A stretch of 64,000 nt of DNA from assembly GCF_900302485.1 (NCBI RefSeq), contig NZ_OMOI01000002.1, positions 682,001 to 746,000 on the forward strand. The letters are read 5' to 3'. The translations under genes and the position numbers were made by a program. This document shows, piece after piece, positions 26,304 through 34,612 of this stretch. Numbering within the stretch: the stretch's first letter is position 1; the number at the start of each line of letters is the position of its first letter. The stretch comes from Aliiroseovarius pelagivivens (lineage in GTDB: Bacteria; Pseudomonadota; Alphaproteobacteria; Rhodobacterales; Rhodobacteraceae). Below the pieces are notes generated by a model that did no database searches, was not told the DNA's origin, and saw only the letters and a program-made list of their open reading frames with translations.

Positions 26304-27230
26304 TTAGCGGTCCTGCCAGTCAAAGCTGTCGTCGCAGAACGCCACAAACCGCAAGGTGGTATCGCTGATGCGGATCATATCGCCGTTGGACAGGGGAACA
26401 GTGCTAAGTACCGGGCCACCATTCAGGCGTACCAAGTTGGCTTTGCCGCCGTGACCCAAATAACAGTTCCGATCTTCGGAGTTGTAAGCCACTACCGCGT
26501 GTCCGGCGCGCGAAATGCCGTTGTCGCCAAAGTCCAGCTGAACCGCTTGATCATCGTTGCGGCCAATCTGAGCCAATCCCTCGATCAGCGAGAAGCTGGT
26601 GCCACGACCCGGTCCATCTGTGATGACCAGCCACCCCACGGGGAAGATATTTTGGTCTGCCACCTGTTTGGAAACCGGAGCGGCCTCCATGCTGTCTTGC
26701 ACATGTGCGTCAGGACGCTCAAAGCCTAGGAACGTAGTTTTCACACGCTCGCTGCGGTCGGCTTTGGGGGCAGGGGCGGCCACTGGCGCAGGTTCAGGCG
26801 CGGCTTCTGCCACCTTCTCGACCTGCGGGACCTCGACAACTTCCGGCGCTTCCGTCAGCGCGATGTCTGGGGTCTTCCCAGGCAGATCTTCGGCCAGAAT
26901 TGTATTCAAAATCGCATCGGCGGCCTCATCCTCTGCCGAGAGGGCTTCCTCTTCAACAGGAAGCTCTTCGACTTCGAGCGGCGCGATTTCTTCGACGCGG
27001 ATTTCTTCGACTTGAACGTCTTCTACAACCAGCTCTTCCGCGGGTTCTTCAATCTCGGGTTCCGCTTCAGTGGTCTGATTGCCACCGGCCAGAACTTGAC
27101 GAAGGGCGTTTAGGTCCGCAATCGGTTCTTCCGCGGCCTCGTCGCGCTCTTCCTCGTGAGATTGGTCCTTATTCGCGTGTTTAGCGCTACCTTCAAGCAG
27201 CCGGCTTAGCGGGCTTTTGTATTTGAACAT
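26304..27230 (-). CDS. FHA-domain protein with acidic N-terminal tail
   Basis: This 308-residue protein consists of a long Glu/Val/Pro-rich, probably disordered region (about residues 15-165) and a C-terminal FHA domain (about 199-300). The phosphothreonine-binding signature is visible: IGRN (Gly223, Arg224) and ISRAGHAVV (Ser240, Arg241, His244). FHA domains bind phosphothreonine peptides, so it is the natural reader of the adjacent kinase. The chosen start is the ATG with AAAGGTGA upstream; a start ten codons earlier is possible. No enzyme domain is seen, so it probably acts as an adaptor. Confidence 0.88.
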   Translation of the reverse strand: MFKYKSPLSRLLEGSAKHANKDQSHEEERDEAAEEPIADLNALRQVLAGGNQTTEAEPEIEEPAEELVVEDVQVEEIRVEEIAPLEVEELPVEEEALSAEDEAADAILNTILAEDLPGKTPDIALTEAPEVVEVPQVEKVAEAAPEPAPVAAPAPKADRSERVKTTFLGFERPDAHVQDSMEAAPVSKQVADQNIFPVGWLVITDGPGRGTSFSLIEGLAQIGRNDDQAVQLDFGDNGISRAGHAVVAYNSEDRNCYLGHGGKANLVRLNGGPVLSTVPLSNGDMIRISDTTLRFVAFCDDSFDWQDR

Positions 27231-27427
27231 GGCAACTTCACCTTTCACTCTCTTCGCCAAGACGATGGCCTTGGTTCATGACGTATCATTCCAGCCGGGC
27301 AGAACGCCCTGACAGAGTTTGATGTGGATACTCGGTAACTTGCTAATTTCTGCGGCGGATCCAACTTCCGCCCGAGCCACTTTGGCCCACAGAGAACACT
27401 ATCTGGCAGTCAGTTCGATGGTTGGTG

Positions 27428-29485
27428 TCAGGATCCCCCTGCAAGCTGCATGGTGACCTGAACCTCGCCGCCTTCGCGCAAGGCGGTCAGGCGTGCTTGG
27501 GACACGCCGTCAGCAACAAGGGTTTCAAGAATACGATCAAGGTCCTCGGGCGCGCCGATGGATTGGCCGGTTGTTGTCTCAGTCAACAGGATGTCGCCTG
27601 GACGCAGCCCCTCGGCATAGTCAGCCGGGACACGTGTGACGCGAACAGCCCAATTGCCATTGTCGGCATTGCTGGCGGTCAGGCTGACGCCGTTCTCAAG
27701 TCCGAAGGTCCGCACTGCGGGCAAGGCCAGCAGACCGTTCAACGGGCGGGCGCTGCTGTTCGGGCGATACCGCGCGGCGGCGCGGATATACCCATCCGGG
27801 TCGACCTTCACATTATCCAGAATGCGCGCTGCGAAGCTGCTGTTGTCGGTGACGGGGTTGCCATTGATCGTATAGATCACGGCCCCACGGGCGACCCAAT
27901 CGCCAATGATCGACGTGTCTTGGTTGGGATCGACACGGGTGATCGCAACGGCACTGCCCGTAGACAGGCGGCGCGTGCTGGTGACGAAGGGAATCTCGAC
28001 GTCCCAGTGGCCGAAAGCGATTTGCTGTTTCAGCAGATCTTCAGCCGCGACGGGAGCAGGTGCCGGCACTGTTTCCACAGGTGCAGGCGTTGCGTCAACC
28101 ACTGCGATCGGTGCCGCGGTGTCTTCCACTGCGACGGGCGCGGCTTCAACAACGGGTTCGGGTTCAGCAACGGGTTCGGCTTCCGGTTCGGGCGCGGATA
28201 CAGCTGCGACCGGTGCCGGGGTGACCGCGGCCACTTGGACGGCCTCACCACCTTCGGGCGCGTCCGAACCGCTAAGGGCAAAGTATCCACCAGCCCCAAG
28301 CACCAGAAGCGCAATCACGCCAGCAATGGCCTTGCCGCCTCCGCCAGAGCTGCTTTTGACAACCGTGACAGAAGGGTCGTCTTTCGGCGCGGATTGCGTA
28401 AGCCCTTCCGACTGAGCGGTCGTTGCAACGTCATCGTCGCTGGACAGAAGCGCGGTAACGATCGCCTCGGCATTCTCGGAATCAGCCTTGGGCTCATCCG
28501 GGCGTTCGAGCGCCACAATGACCGAGCTGGGGCGATAGCCGAATTCCTCGAATACAACGGCGGGGCCACGGAACATGCGCAGCCATTCCAGCGCCGATTG
28601 AGGGCGGTTTACGATGTGTACTTCCATCGCCATGTCCAACGCCTTGAGGAAACCGTTGGGGTATCCTTCGAACCGGCCGGAAAGCGGGACATAGGGGTCC
28701 GCGCTACCTGCATTGAACGCATCCAAACGTGACTTGCCATCGACAGGGCGTTCGCCGCTGATGGCGTGATACAGCGTGGCCGCCAGTACATACAGATCGC
28801 TGGTCGCATCCTGATCCGCACCGCGTGCGTAAAACTCGTGAGGCGAATAACCGTCCTTGATCACCCGCAGCGTCAACAGAGCAGCCGAGCGATTCGCCGC
28901 CCGCTCTCGTGCTGCGCCAAAGTCGATCAGTACCGGTTGACCGTTTTCGTCGATCAGGATGTTGTCGGGCGAGATGTCGCGGTGGAGCATCCCGTTGTCA
29001 TGGATGAACGACACCGCCGACAGCATCTTTTCGGTGACCTTCACGATGAAGTCCGGTGTCACCGTATTGCGTTCATCCTGAACGTAATCCAGCAGGTCGC
29101 CGCCGTTGATCAGATCCATCGCGATATAGGCGGTCTGGTTGTCTTCAAACACCTGATGCACATTCACGATGTTCGGATGTACCAGACGTGCGTGATTCCG
29201 GGCTTCCTGAATGAACAGCCCGATAATTGATCTTAGATCTTCTTCATATGCAGGATCTGATGCCTCGACCTGGCTGCCGACACGACGGCACAGGGCGCCT
29301 GGGAAGCACTCTTTGATAACGACTTCCCGCTCCAGGCTGTCGCGCGCCAGGTAGGTGATGCCAAAACCACCATTGTTCAGGAAACGAAGGATCTCGTATT
29401 GGTCGCGCAGCAGCTTTTCGCCGGGCTGCAACGCTGCAATCTGGGGGTTTTCTACTTCCTGCCCCGATGCATGATTCTGGCTCAT
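27428..29485 (-). CDS. transmembrane Ser/Thr protein kinase with extracytoplasmic PDZ-like domains
   Basis: This 685-residue protein has an N-terminal Hanks-type kinase domain (about 28-310): glycine loop LNNGGFGITYLA, Lys58 in VVIKECFPG, Glu94 in the C-helix, catalytic loop MLHRDISPDNILID (Asp170), and DFG 188-190. The Lys usual in HRDxKxxN is Ser. One membrane segment (about 385-405) is followed by a Pro/Ala/Glu-rich spacer, then two PDZ-like domains (about 505-590 and 595-680; the second contains GLRPGDILLTETTTG). The topology puts the kinase inside and the PDZ part in the periplasm. It is 197 bases upstream of the FHA gene; with FHA and PP2C it forms a phospho-signalling unit, probably reading an envelope signal. 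Confidence 0.9.
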   Translation of the reverse strand: MSQNHASGQEVENPQIAALQPGEKLLRDQYEILRFLNNGGFGITYLARDSLEREVVIKECFPGALCRRVGSQVEASDPAYEEDLRSIIGLFIQEARNHARLVHPNIVNVHQVFEDNQTAYIAMDLINGGDLLDYVQDERNTVTPDFIVKVTEKMLSAVSFIHDNGMLHRDISPDNILIDENGQPVLIDFGAARERAANRSAALLTLRVIKDGYSPHEFYARGADQDATSDLYVLAATLYHAISGERPVDGKSRLDAFNAGSADPYVPLSGRFEGYPNGFLKALDMAMEVHIVNRPQSALEWLRMFRGPAVVFEEFGYRPSSVIVALERPDEPKADSENAEAIVTALLSSDDDVATTAQSEGLTQSAPKDDPSVTVVKSSSGGGGKAIAGVIALLVLGAGGYFALSGSDAPEGGEAVQVAAVTPAPVAAVSAPEPEAEPVAEPEPVVEAAPVAVEDTAAPIAVVDATPAPVETVPAPAPVAAEDLLKQQIAFGHWDVEIPFVTSTRRLSTGSAVAITRVDPNQDTSIIGDWVARGAVIYTINGNPVTDNSSFAARILDNVKVDPDGYIRAAARYRPNSSARPLNGLLALPAVRTFGLENGVSLTASNADNGNWAVRVTRVPADYAEGLRPGDILLTETTTGQSIGAPEDLDRILETLVADGVSQARLTALREGGEVQVTMQLAGGS

Positions 29486-29821
29486 TTGGTCTTACCTGCG
29501 TCTCTCGTTTTGGCAGAGGGAGTTCCCAACCGGTGGCGCAATTCAGCAAGGTAAATTCAACCATCGATGCCTCCGAAGTTAGACTTAGGAATTGAGACCA
29601 AACTGTGGCGGCCACATGGCTTCGCTATGACTCGAGGGGACAAAATAACCGATATAACTTCTTTGTTGCTGAAACGAAGAAGATACATTGATCACGGGTC
29701 CGATGACGGTCGCGGAATCCACATAAATCGAAGCCGCTTGCCAAGGTTTTATGGCGTGGCGGATAAGGTGATTCTGCTTGTAGTTGTTGCGCTACTGCAG
29801 GCAAGCCGCCGACTGCAGCGT
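29486..29821. other. intergenic gap between kinase and second small GTPase
   Basis: These 336 bases separate the small GTPase stop codon from the kinase start. Short open frames exist on both strands, but none has a ribosome binding site or recognisable motif. No terminator hairpin with a T run was found. The kinase probably has its own promoter here, making the locus two transcription units, though no clear -35/-10 pair stands out. Confidence 0.4.
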
Positions 29822-31162
29822 TTACCGATCCGACGACTGCGTTCCCGCCCAAGACAGATTGTCACTGAGCTGGGTCAGTACATTCAAAACAGTCTTGGTT
29901 GCTTGTGGAGTGTCTTCGTACTGCATCAGTGTCAGCAGGTCCGAGGCATTCTCGAACTCACCCACGATCCAATCAGCTGATGAATCAATGTTGCGGCCCG
30001 GCTCCAGTTTTTCGGTAAACTCTTCGACCAGTTCCTGACACCGGCTCAGCAGCTCTGCAGGCTCAAGGTCCGGCGTTTCGCGCAGCTCAAAGAGCAATGC
30101 ACGCATCGCAGCTTTCCAATCGTCAAGAACAGGGTTCTCTAGATCGGCTTCATCGGTGTTGAGTTCTGGTTCGGAAGCAGGAGCGTCGGCTGCCTCTGCC
30201 TCTGCCTCTGCCTCTGCTTCGGCTGCCGCCGCTGCCACTGCCGCTGCTGCTGCTTTCAAATCGGACTCGGCAGGCTCCTCGGCCATTCCCAGAGCTTCCA
30301 GTGCAGGGGTCAGTGTCGTCGCAAGATCCTTCTTGGCTTTCTCAAGGTCCCGCGATTTGCGATTGGCTGCCAAACCCAATACCCGGCGCGCCAGATCTTC
30401 GCCGCCACAAGAGGACCAGAGTTCGAAATCCGGTTCGGGCTCTTGCGCCATCGCCTCTACGGCGACAGGCGTGCCAATGGGAACAACGGCTTGAAACATG
30501 CCGTCGCTGTCGCGTTCCAGATGGGGCACCAGTCGTGGCAGGGATTCCCGCACCACCGGTAGGTCCGTATGGGTCACCGCAAGCAAGCTGTTTTCCTGAA
30601 GCTCTTGGGCAACATGCGACCACAGGAACCGTTCGGTTTCACGCCAAGCGTTGGTGCCGTTGGTGCACCAGATCGCGCAATCGACGAACTTCAACAGTTC
30701 TAGAGTCTGCTTATAGCTTTCATCCAGCGCGCCTGCGCCGGGAAGATCGAACAACACCAATTCCTGCAGTGCTTCCGAAGGCAATCCAACCGAGATGAAA
30801 TCAGGCTCTTGCGCGGCTGCTTTTTCCAGGTCGATCCCTGCAAAGCTTTCAGAAGTCTTGTTCCACCAGCCAGCCGTGGTCTCGGGGTCAGCGGCGTATT
30901 TCACGATCACCAAGGGAAGTTTCAGGTGCTGCGGACCCGTGGGCAGGATGTCGACACCTGCCAGCATATTCGCCAGACTGGACTTGCCCGCTCCGAATTC
31001 GCCGGCGAAGCCGATGGTTACGGCACTGGTCAGTTGGTCGATATGACCCCGAGCCGTTGCCCGCATGGATTCCAACGGGGCTGAGCTTGGTGCAGCCTCG
31101 GTTTTCGAGAGAAACGTTTTCAGTTGCCCAAGAACTGAGTCTGTTTCTGGAAAGTTGATCAC
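29822..31162 (-). CDS. small dynamin-superfamily-like GTPase, second copy
   Basis: This 446-residue protein has P-loop GEFGAGKS (54-61), switch II DLPG (139-142) and a G4-like THTD (197-200). It shares with the other small GTPase of the locus the unusual motif WCTxxTxAWRETER (residues 165-178). After the G domain comes a long Ala/Glu stretch (about 300-340) encoded by a hexanucleotide repeat, then a helical C-terminus. No long stalk or membrane-binding region typical of full dynamins is visible, so it may be a regulatory or partner GTPase for the large one. It overlaps the large GTPase gene by 4 bases (ATGA), suggesting they are made together. Confidence 0.82.
   Translation of the reverse strand: MINFPETDSVLGQLKTFLSKTEAAPSSAPLESMRATARGHIDQLTSAVTIGFAGEFGAGKSSLANMLAGVDILPTGPQHLKLPLVIVKYAADPETTAGWWNKTSESFAGIDLEKAAAQEPDFISVGLPSEALQELVLFDLPGAGALDESYKQTLELLKFVDCAIWCTNGTNAWRETERFLWSHVAQELQENSLLAVTHTDLPVVRESLPRLVPHLERDSDGMFQAVVPIGTPVAVEAMAQEPEPDFELWSSCGGEDLARRVLGLAANRKSRDLEKAKKDLATTLTPALEALGMAEEPAESDLKAAAAAVAAAAAEAEAEAEAEAADAPASEPELNTDEADLENPVLDDWKAAMRALLFELRETPDLEPAELLSRCQELVEEFTEKLEPGRNIDSSADWIVGEFENASDLLTLMQYEDTPQATKTVLNVLTQLSDNLSWAGTQSSDR
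30190..30219. repeat. in-frame hexanucleotide repeat
   Basis: Four copies of CTGCCT plus a fifth with one change lie inside the small GTPase gene, encoding alternating Ala and Glu residues. The unit is a multiple of three, so copy-number changes would alter linker length without shifting the frame. Confidence 0.8.
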
Positions 31163-33195
31163 GTTACCGCCTCGAGTCGCTGTTCAGGTTCGATACCCTC
31201 TTCGAACAACTCTTCCAACTCAATTGCAAGCCTCTTGGCATTTTCCAGTGCTGCATGCGCATCGGGCCTCGATGCGGGTTGGGCTTTGTCCAGCTCTTCG
31301 AACCGGGTCGCAAGAACCGCCAAGTGATGCTCCATAACCGTGTTCAGCCGCCCTGTCAGGTCAGACTGGAACTGATCAACCAGATCGGTCGCAATGGATT
31401 GGAACTCGCGCGTGATCATCTGTTCGGCGCGCGTGACGACGGATTGCTGTTTCAGCAGACGGGCCAACCAAGAGACACGCAGCTCGACCGTGATGCCACG
31501 GGTCAGGATGCCGGTGTCGGGGCGATACCAACGAAGCGCGCTGGCATCCACGTTCAACGGATTGTCCGCGTCACCCACACCACGTTCCGCCAGTGCCGCG
31601 TTCGACTGCATGTCCAATGCATATAGCTCGTTCAGCATTTTTTGGCGTTGGGCATGGGCAGAATCCAGCAACCGGTCGCGCATGATCTGGCGCAGATCGC
31701 TGAAGTCCAATTCCGTATTGCTCCCGGTGGACAGCAGCGGGGATACGCCATCGCGCCCTTGCACGACGTTCGAGACCATCGACTGGGCGATGTCATCAAG
31801 TTCCTGTCGTAGCGTGGCCATGTTCTGCCCGGAATCTTCGGTCAGGCGTTCTCGGGTTTCGTTCACAAGCTGGCTCAGCTGCGCACGCGTTTTATCTTCG
31901 GTCTGTGCGAAATGGGTTTCCGCGGTATCGTCATCCACGATTTTCAGATGGACGCGGCGGCGTTCCAGTTCGCTTGCGGCGAAGTTGCGCAGATGCTGAG
32001 CCGCAATGTGAATGCGTTCGCTGCGTGGGCCGTCCGACATTTCTCGGACCACGTGGCTGCGCAGATCCGGCAGGCCAGACGCAATCATTGCTGCCAACCG
32101 CAGCGCACTTTCGGCGGCCCCTTCCTTTTGCGTTCTCTTCAGCTGCTCGATCCCCTCAAGGAACCGCTGCATCTTCTGAGGATGTGCCTTCAACCAAGCC
32201 AGTATCTGGTCGTGGTCAATGCCGGTTGCGTCCCCGGTCAAAGCATAATGCGCCCATTGCGCGCTTCCCATGATCACCGTCATTTGGGCGCTGTCCAGCG
32301 CATGCTCAAGCCCGGCACGCACATCGGCATGGACGCTGGCGGCATCTTCGACACCACGGTTCAGTTCGTCCACCCGGTTCACAAAGACCACCATCTGCCC
32401 AAGCTCAAGCGCCTGCATCAAGCGAAACAGCTTCAGATCGGCCTGAGACAGCGCTTGGTGGGCGGATAGAACCACGACGAAGAAGTCAGAGTTGCGCAGG
32501 TACTGGTGCGAGATCTCTTCCCGGATGAGCAGCGGATCGTTGATGCCCGGCGTGTCCGTAACCGTAATTGGGAAGGGGAAATGACCTTGCCTGAAGAAGA
32601 CCTCGGCTTTGCGGGTCAGATCACTGTAGTAAGGCGCGGATACGGTATCCGTCTGCGCGGGCTGATCATCAGGGTCGGCGCCTGCGCTGACATAGCGGGC
32701 CAGATCTTCTTGCGTCAGTTCTTCCAGATCATGTGAAGTGCCCAGCAAATTCTCATAGCGTGCACCAAGTCGCGCCTTTGCGCGGGTTTTCATCGCCTCG
32801 ATCTGTTCTTCGATGATCTGCCGCTTATAGTTATCTTCCCCATCAGGAAGCAGGTCGCGGATTTCGTCCCCCTCGGACAAAAGCGCCTGCCATTGGTCGT
32901 TGTCGAAGAAGTGGAAAACGCCACCGCTGGTGCGGTTGGATGGGTGCCCGAAATGCATATCGGTCACAACCGTGGTCCAAGGGTTTACATCGGAGGGAAG
33001 GAAGTTAGCTTGCCCCGTGAAACCATTGATCAGGCGCGACTTGCCCGCCTTGATCTGGCCAACAAAGGCGACGCCGGGTTTCAGAGCTTTCAAGTCGGTT
33101 GAGATGCGCGAAATGAACGGCTGCGCTTCATCGCTGGCCGTCTGTTCCATTTGCTCGGCTATCCGAATTAATTCCTGTCGGCGAACCTCATCCAT
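31159..33195 (-). CDS. large dynamin-like GTPase, second copy
   Basis: This 678-residue protein has G1 GQIKAGKS (46-53), a G2-region LPSDVNPWTTVVTD, G3 DTPG (214-217) and G4 NRVD (273-276). A long helical region (about 350-678) follows, as in bacterial dynamin-like proteins. Near residues 566-582 there is a short hydrophobic/basic segment (VELRVSWLARLLKQQ) at the place where its paralogue has a Trp/Arg patch, a possible membrane-contact site. Bacterial dynamins bind and remodel membranes in a GTP-dependent way and often act as heterologous pairs encoded in tandem. The neighbour overlapping its stop is the small GTPase. A 76-base gap separates it from the upstream orphan gene. Confidence 0.88.
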   Translation of the reverse strand: MDEVRRQELIRIAEQMEQTASDEAQPFISRISTDLKALKPGVAFVGQIKAGKSRLINGFTGQANFLPSDVNPWTTVVTDMHFGHPSNRTSGGVFHFFDNDQWQALLSEGDEIRDLLPDGEDNYKRQIIEEQIEAMKTRAKARLGARYENLLGTSHDLEELTQEDLARYVSAGADPDDQPAQTDTVSAPYYSDLTRKAEVFFRQGHFPFPITVTDTPGINDPLLIREEISHQYLRNSDFFVVVLSAHQALSQADLKLFRLMQALELGQMVVFVNRVDELNRGVEDAASVHADVRAGLEHALDSAQMTVIMGSAQWAHYALTGDATGIDHDQILAWLKAHPQKMQRFLEGIEQLKRTQKEGAAESALRLAAMIASGLPDLRSHVVREMSDGPRSERIHIAAQHLRNFAASELERRRVHLKIVDDDTAETHFAQTEDKTRAQLSQLVNETRERLTEDSGQNMATLRQELDDIAQSMVSNVVQGRDGVSPLLSTGSNTELDFSDLRQIMRDRLLDSAHAQRQKMLNELYALDMQSNAALAERGVGDADNPLNVDASALRWYRPDTGILTRGITVELRVSWLARLLKQQSVVTRAEQMITREFQSIATDLVDQFQSDLTGRLNTVMEHHLAVLATRFEELDKAQPASRPDAHAALENAKRLAIELEELFEEGIEPEQRLEAVT

Positions 33196-33271
33196 AATCT
33201 GACTTCCAACTCGTTATAAAAATTAAATTACTGACCTGGCATCCAACGTGAACGCCAAGTTGTTACTGTAT

Positions 33272-34171
33272 TCAGCTTAAATTTTCGTGCGCCGTCAATG
33301 ATTTCCATAATTGTACGACCGAACCCAACCTACGCGTGTGGTGAGCGGCCATTGCTGTCGCATTAGTGTCGCGGCAGATGGTCAAGCTTGGCATATCCTG
33401 ACCCTGAGATCGCAAGATTATCAGCTGAGGACCCACGTCCTGTTGATCGCTGTCGGCGTCCCACGCCGACAAGTCGTCCATCAGCTGCTGCACGGCATCA
33501 ATGTTCTGCGTCAAAACCCCGTCAGGACCGGCAACCGTGGCGTCTGCATGATTAACCAAAATCCGTTGATCGCTGGCCTTCTTCGAGTTTGCGTAAAACT
33601 GTGCGGCGATGCCGTCGCCAATATCGTCATTGGCGGCTGGTTCTTCTGCTGGCGGGATTGCTGCCGGGGCCTGAACGGCAGGTGTGTCGTCGGCAGGCTC
33701 GGCCTCGACCGAAACTGGTGGCTCGGTTTGAGCAGGGGTCGGGGTCACAGGTTCGAGCGCGTAGATGGCGGCTTCGATCTTGGATATCTGCAAGCCCGTC
33801 GCGGCGATGTCGTCTTCGTTCTCGGGCGGGGTGCTGAAGATCTGGATGCCCGAGCCAGAGCAAACCATGTTCAGCATCTGGGCCACATGCTCGGCGGTGG
33901 TGTCGCGAAGGTTTGCTGGCTCCCCATCCATCATCGCTTCTGTCATGTCGGCCACACGGCCATTGTTGACGGTCAAGGTTACAGCGTCGTCCTGATCATT
34001 GGTGAACAGAATGATGCGGGGCAGGACCGTCGCACGCAACGTGCCGAGAGCCGCCTTGCTGCGGGCTTCGACCGTGGTTTGTGCCAAGTAAATGCTCTGA
34101 TCGCGTCGAGGTCTTGCGTCCTCTACGATGCGTTCGAGCTGATCAAGGATATCTGATTGGATCACAGCCAT
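33272..34171 (-). CDS. two-domain protein of unknown function in GTPase locus
   Basis: I do not recognise this 299-residue protein. It has two small globular parts (about residues 1-135 and 200-299) joined by a Pro/Ala/Glu-rich linker. The pattern PRIILFTNDQDDAVTLTV (from residue 51) recurs as PQLIILRSQGQDMPSLTI (from 248), so the two parts may be duplicated copies of one fold. No signal peptide, membrane segment or catalytic motif is seen. It lies 7 bases after the Roadblock-like gene and upstream of the second large GTPase, so it is probably a cytoplasmic adaptor or regulator. Confidence 0.6.
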   Translation of the reverse strand: MAVIQSDILDQLERIVEDARPRRDQSIYLAQTTVEARSKAALGTLRATVLPRIILFTNDQDDAVTLTVNNGRVADMTEAMMDGEPANLRDTTAEHVAQMLNMVCSGSGIQIFSTPPENEDDIAATGLQISKIEAAIYALEPVTPTPAQTEPPVSVEAEPADDTPAVQAPAAIPPAEEPAANDDIGDGIAAQFYANSKKASDQRILVNHADATVAGPDGVLTQNIDAVQQLMDDLSAWDADSDQQDVGPQLIILRSQGQDMPSLTICRDTNATAMAAHHTRRLGSVVQLWKSLTAHENLS

Positions 34172-34178
34172 CTCCTGC

Positions 34179-34607
34179 CTAAACCGCAGCCGAAATCATG
34201 TTCATGTTCGCTGCGGATTTGGCCAGCGCCAGCCCGACATTTGCGTGATCATCCGAGACAAAGCAGACCACATGATCCGGCTGGTCCGGTCGTCTGACAA
34301 GCAGATACAGGCGTTTGCCCGAGTAGATCGCGATCTCTCCGAAACCGGCGTCCTGTGCGTTGCCGCCATCTGCCAACAACTGTTCAATGGCGTGCACACC
34401 GCGTCCCAGAATTAGGTTGGCGATCGATGTCGACATGGCTTCAAGTGCGGCGATGCTTTCGGCATCGCGCCCCTGAATGCCCAGAAGAAACCCAGTTTGC
34501 ATATCGAGATAGCCCGCCGCCACGCAGTTCGGAACGGTCTGCATGCCAGCAGAAAGTGCATCGTCCAGCGATAGGGTTGCATCAGCCAAAGTGTTGGTTT
34601 GCATCAT
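34179..34607 (-). CDS. Roadblock/LC7-like protein
   Basis: This 142-residue protein has the alternating helix/strand pattern of the Roadblock/LC7 fold: an N-terminal helix (LDDALSAGMQTVPNCVAAG), strands around YLDMQTGFLLGIQGRD and GFGEIAIYSGKRLYLLVRRP, and a last helix (ANVGLALAKSAANMNM). In bacteria such proteins (for example MglB) control small GTPases. It lies between the two GTPase pairs, 5 bases downstream of the first small GTPase, so a GTPase-activating or docking role is plausible. The fold call rests on pattern only and not on a search. Confidence 0.55.
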   Translation of the reverse strand: MMQTNTLADATLSLDDALSAGMQTVPNCVAAGYLDMQTGFLLGIQGRDAESIAALEAMSTSIANLILGRGVHAIEQLLADGGNAQDAGFGEIAIYSGKRLYLLVRRPDQPDHVVCFVSDDHANVGLALAKSAANMNMISAAV

Positions 34608-34612
34608 GTATA

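Noticed and set aside
25516..29485. Type VI secretion regulatory module
   Set aside because: Kinase, FHA and PP2C fit, but no Tss structural genes (sheath, Hcp, VgrG, ClpV, TssM) are present; the neighbours are GTPases.
29625..29852. 75-codon frame in the gap before the kinase
   Set aside because: No ribosome binding site, no motif, and overlap with the end of the GTPase gene.
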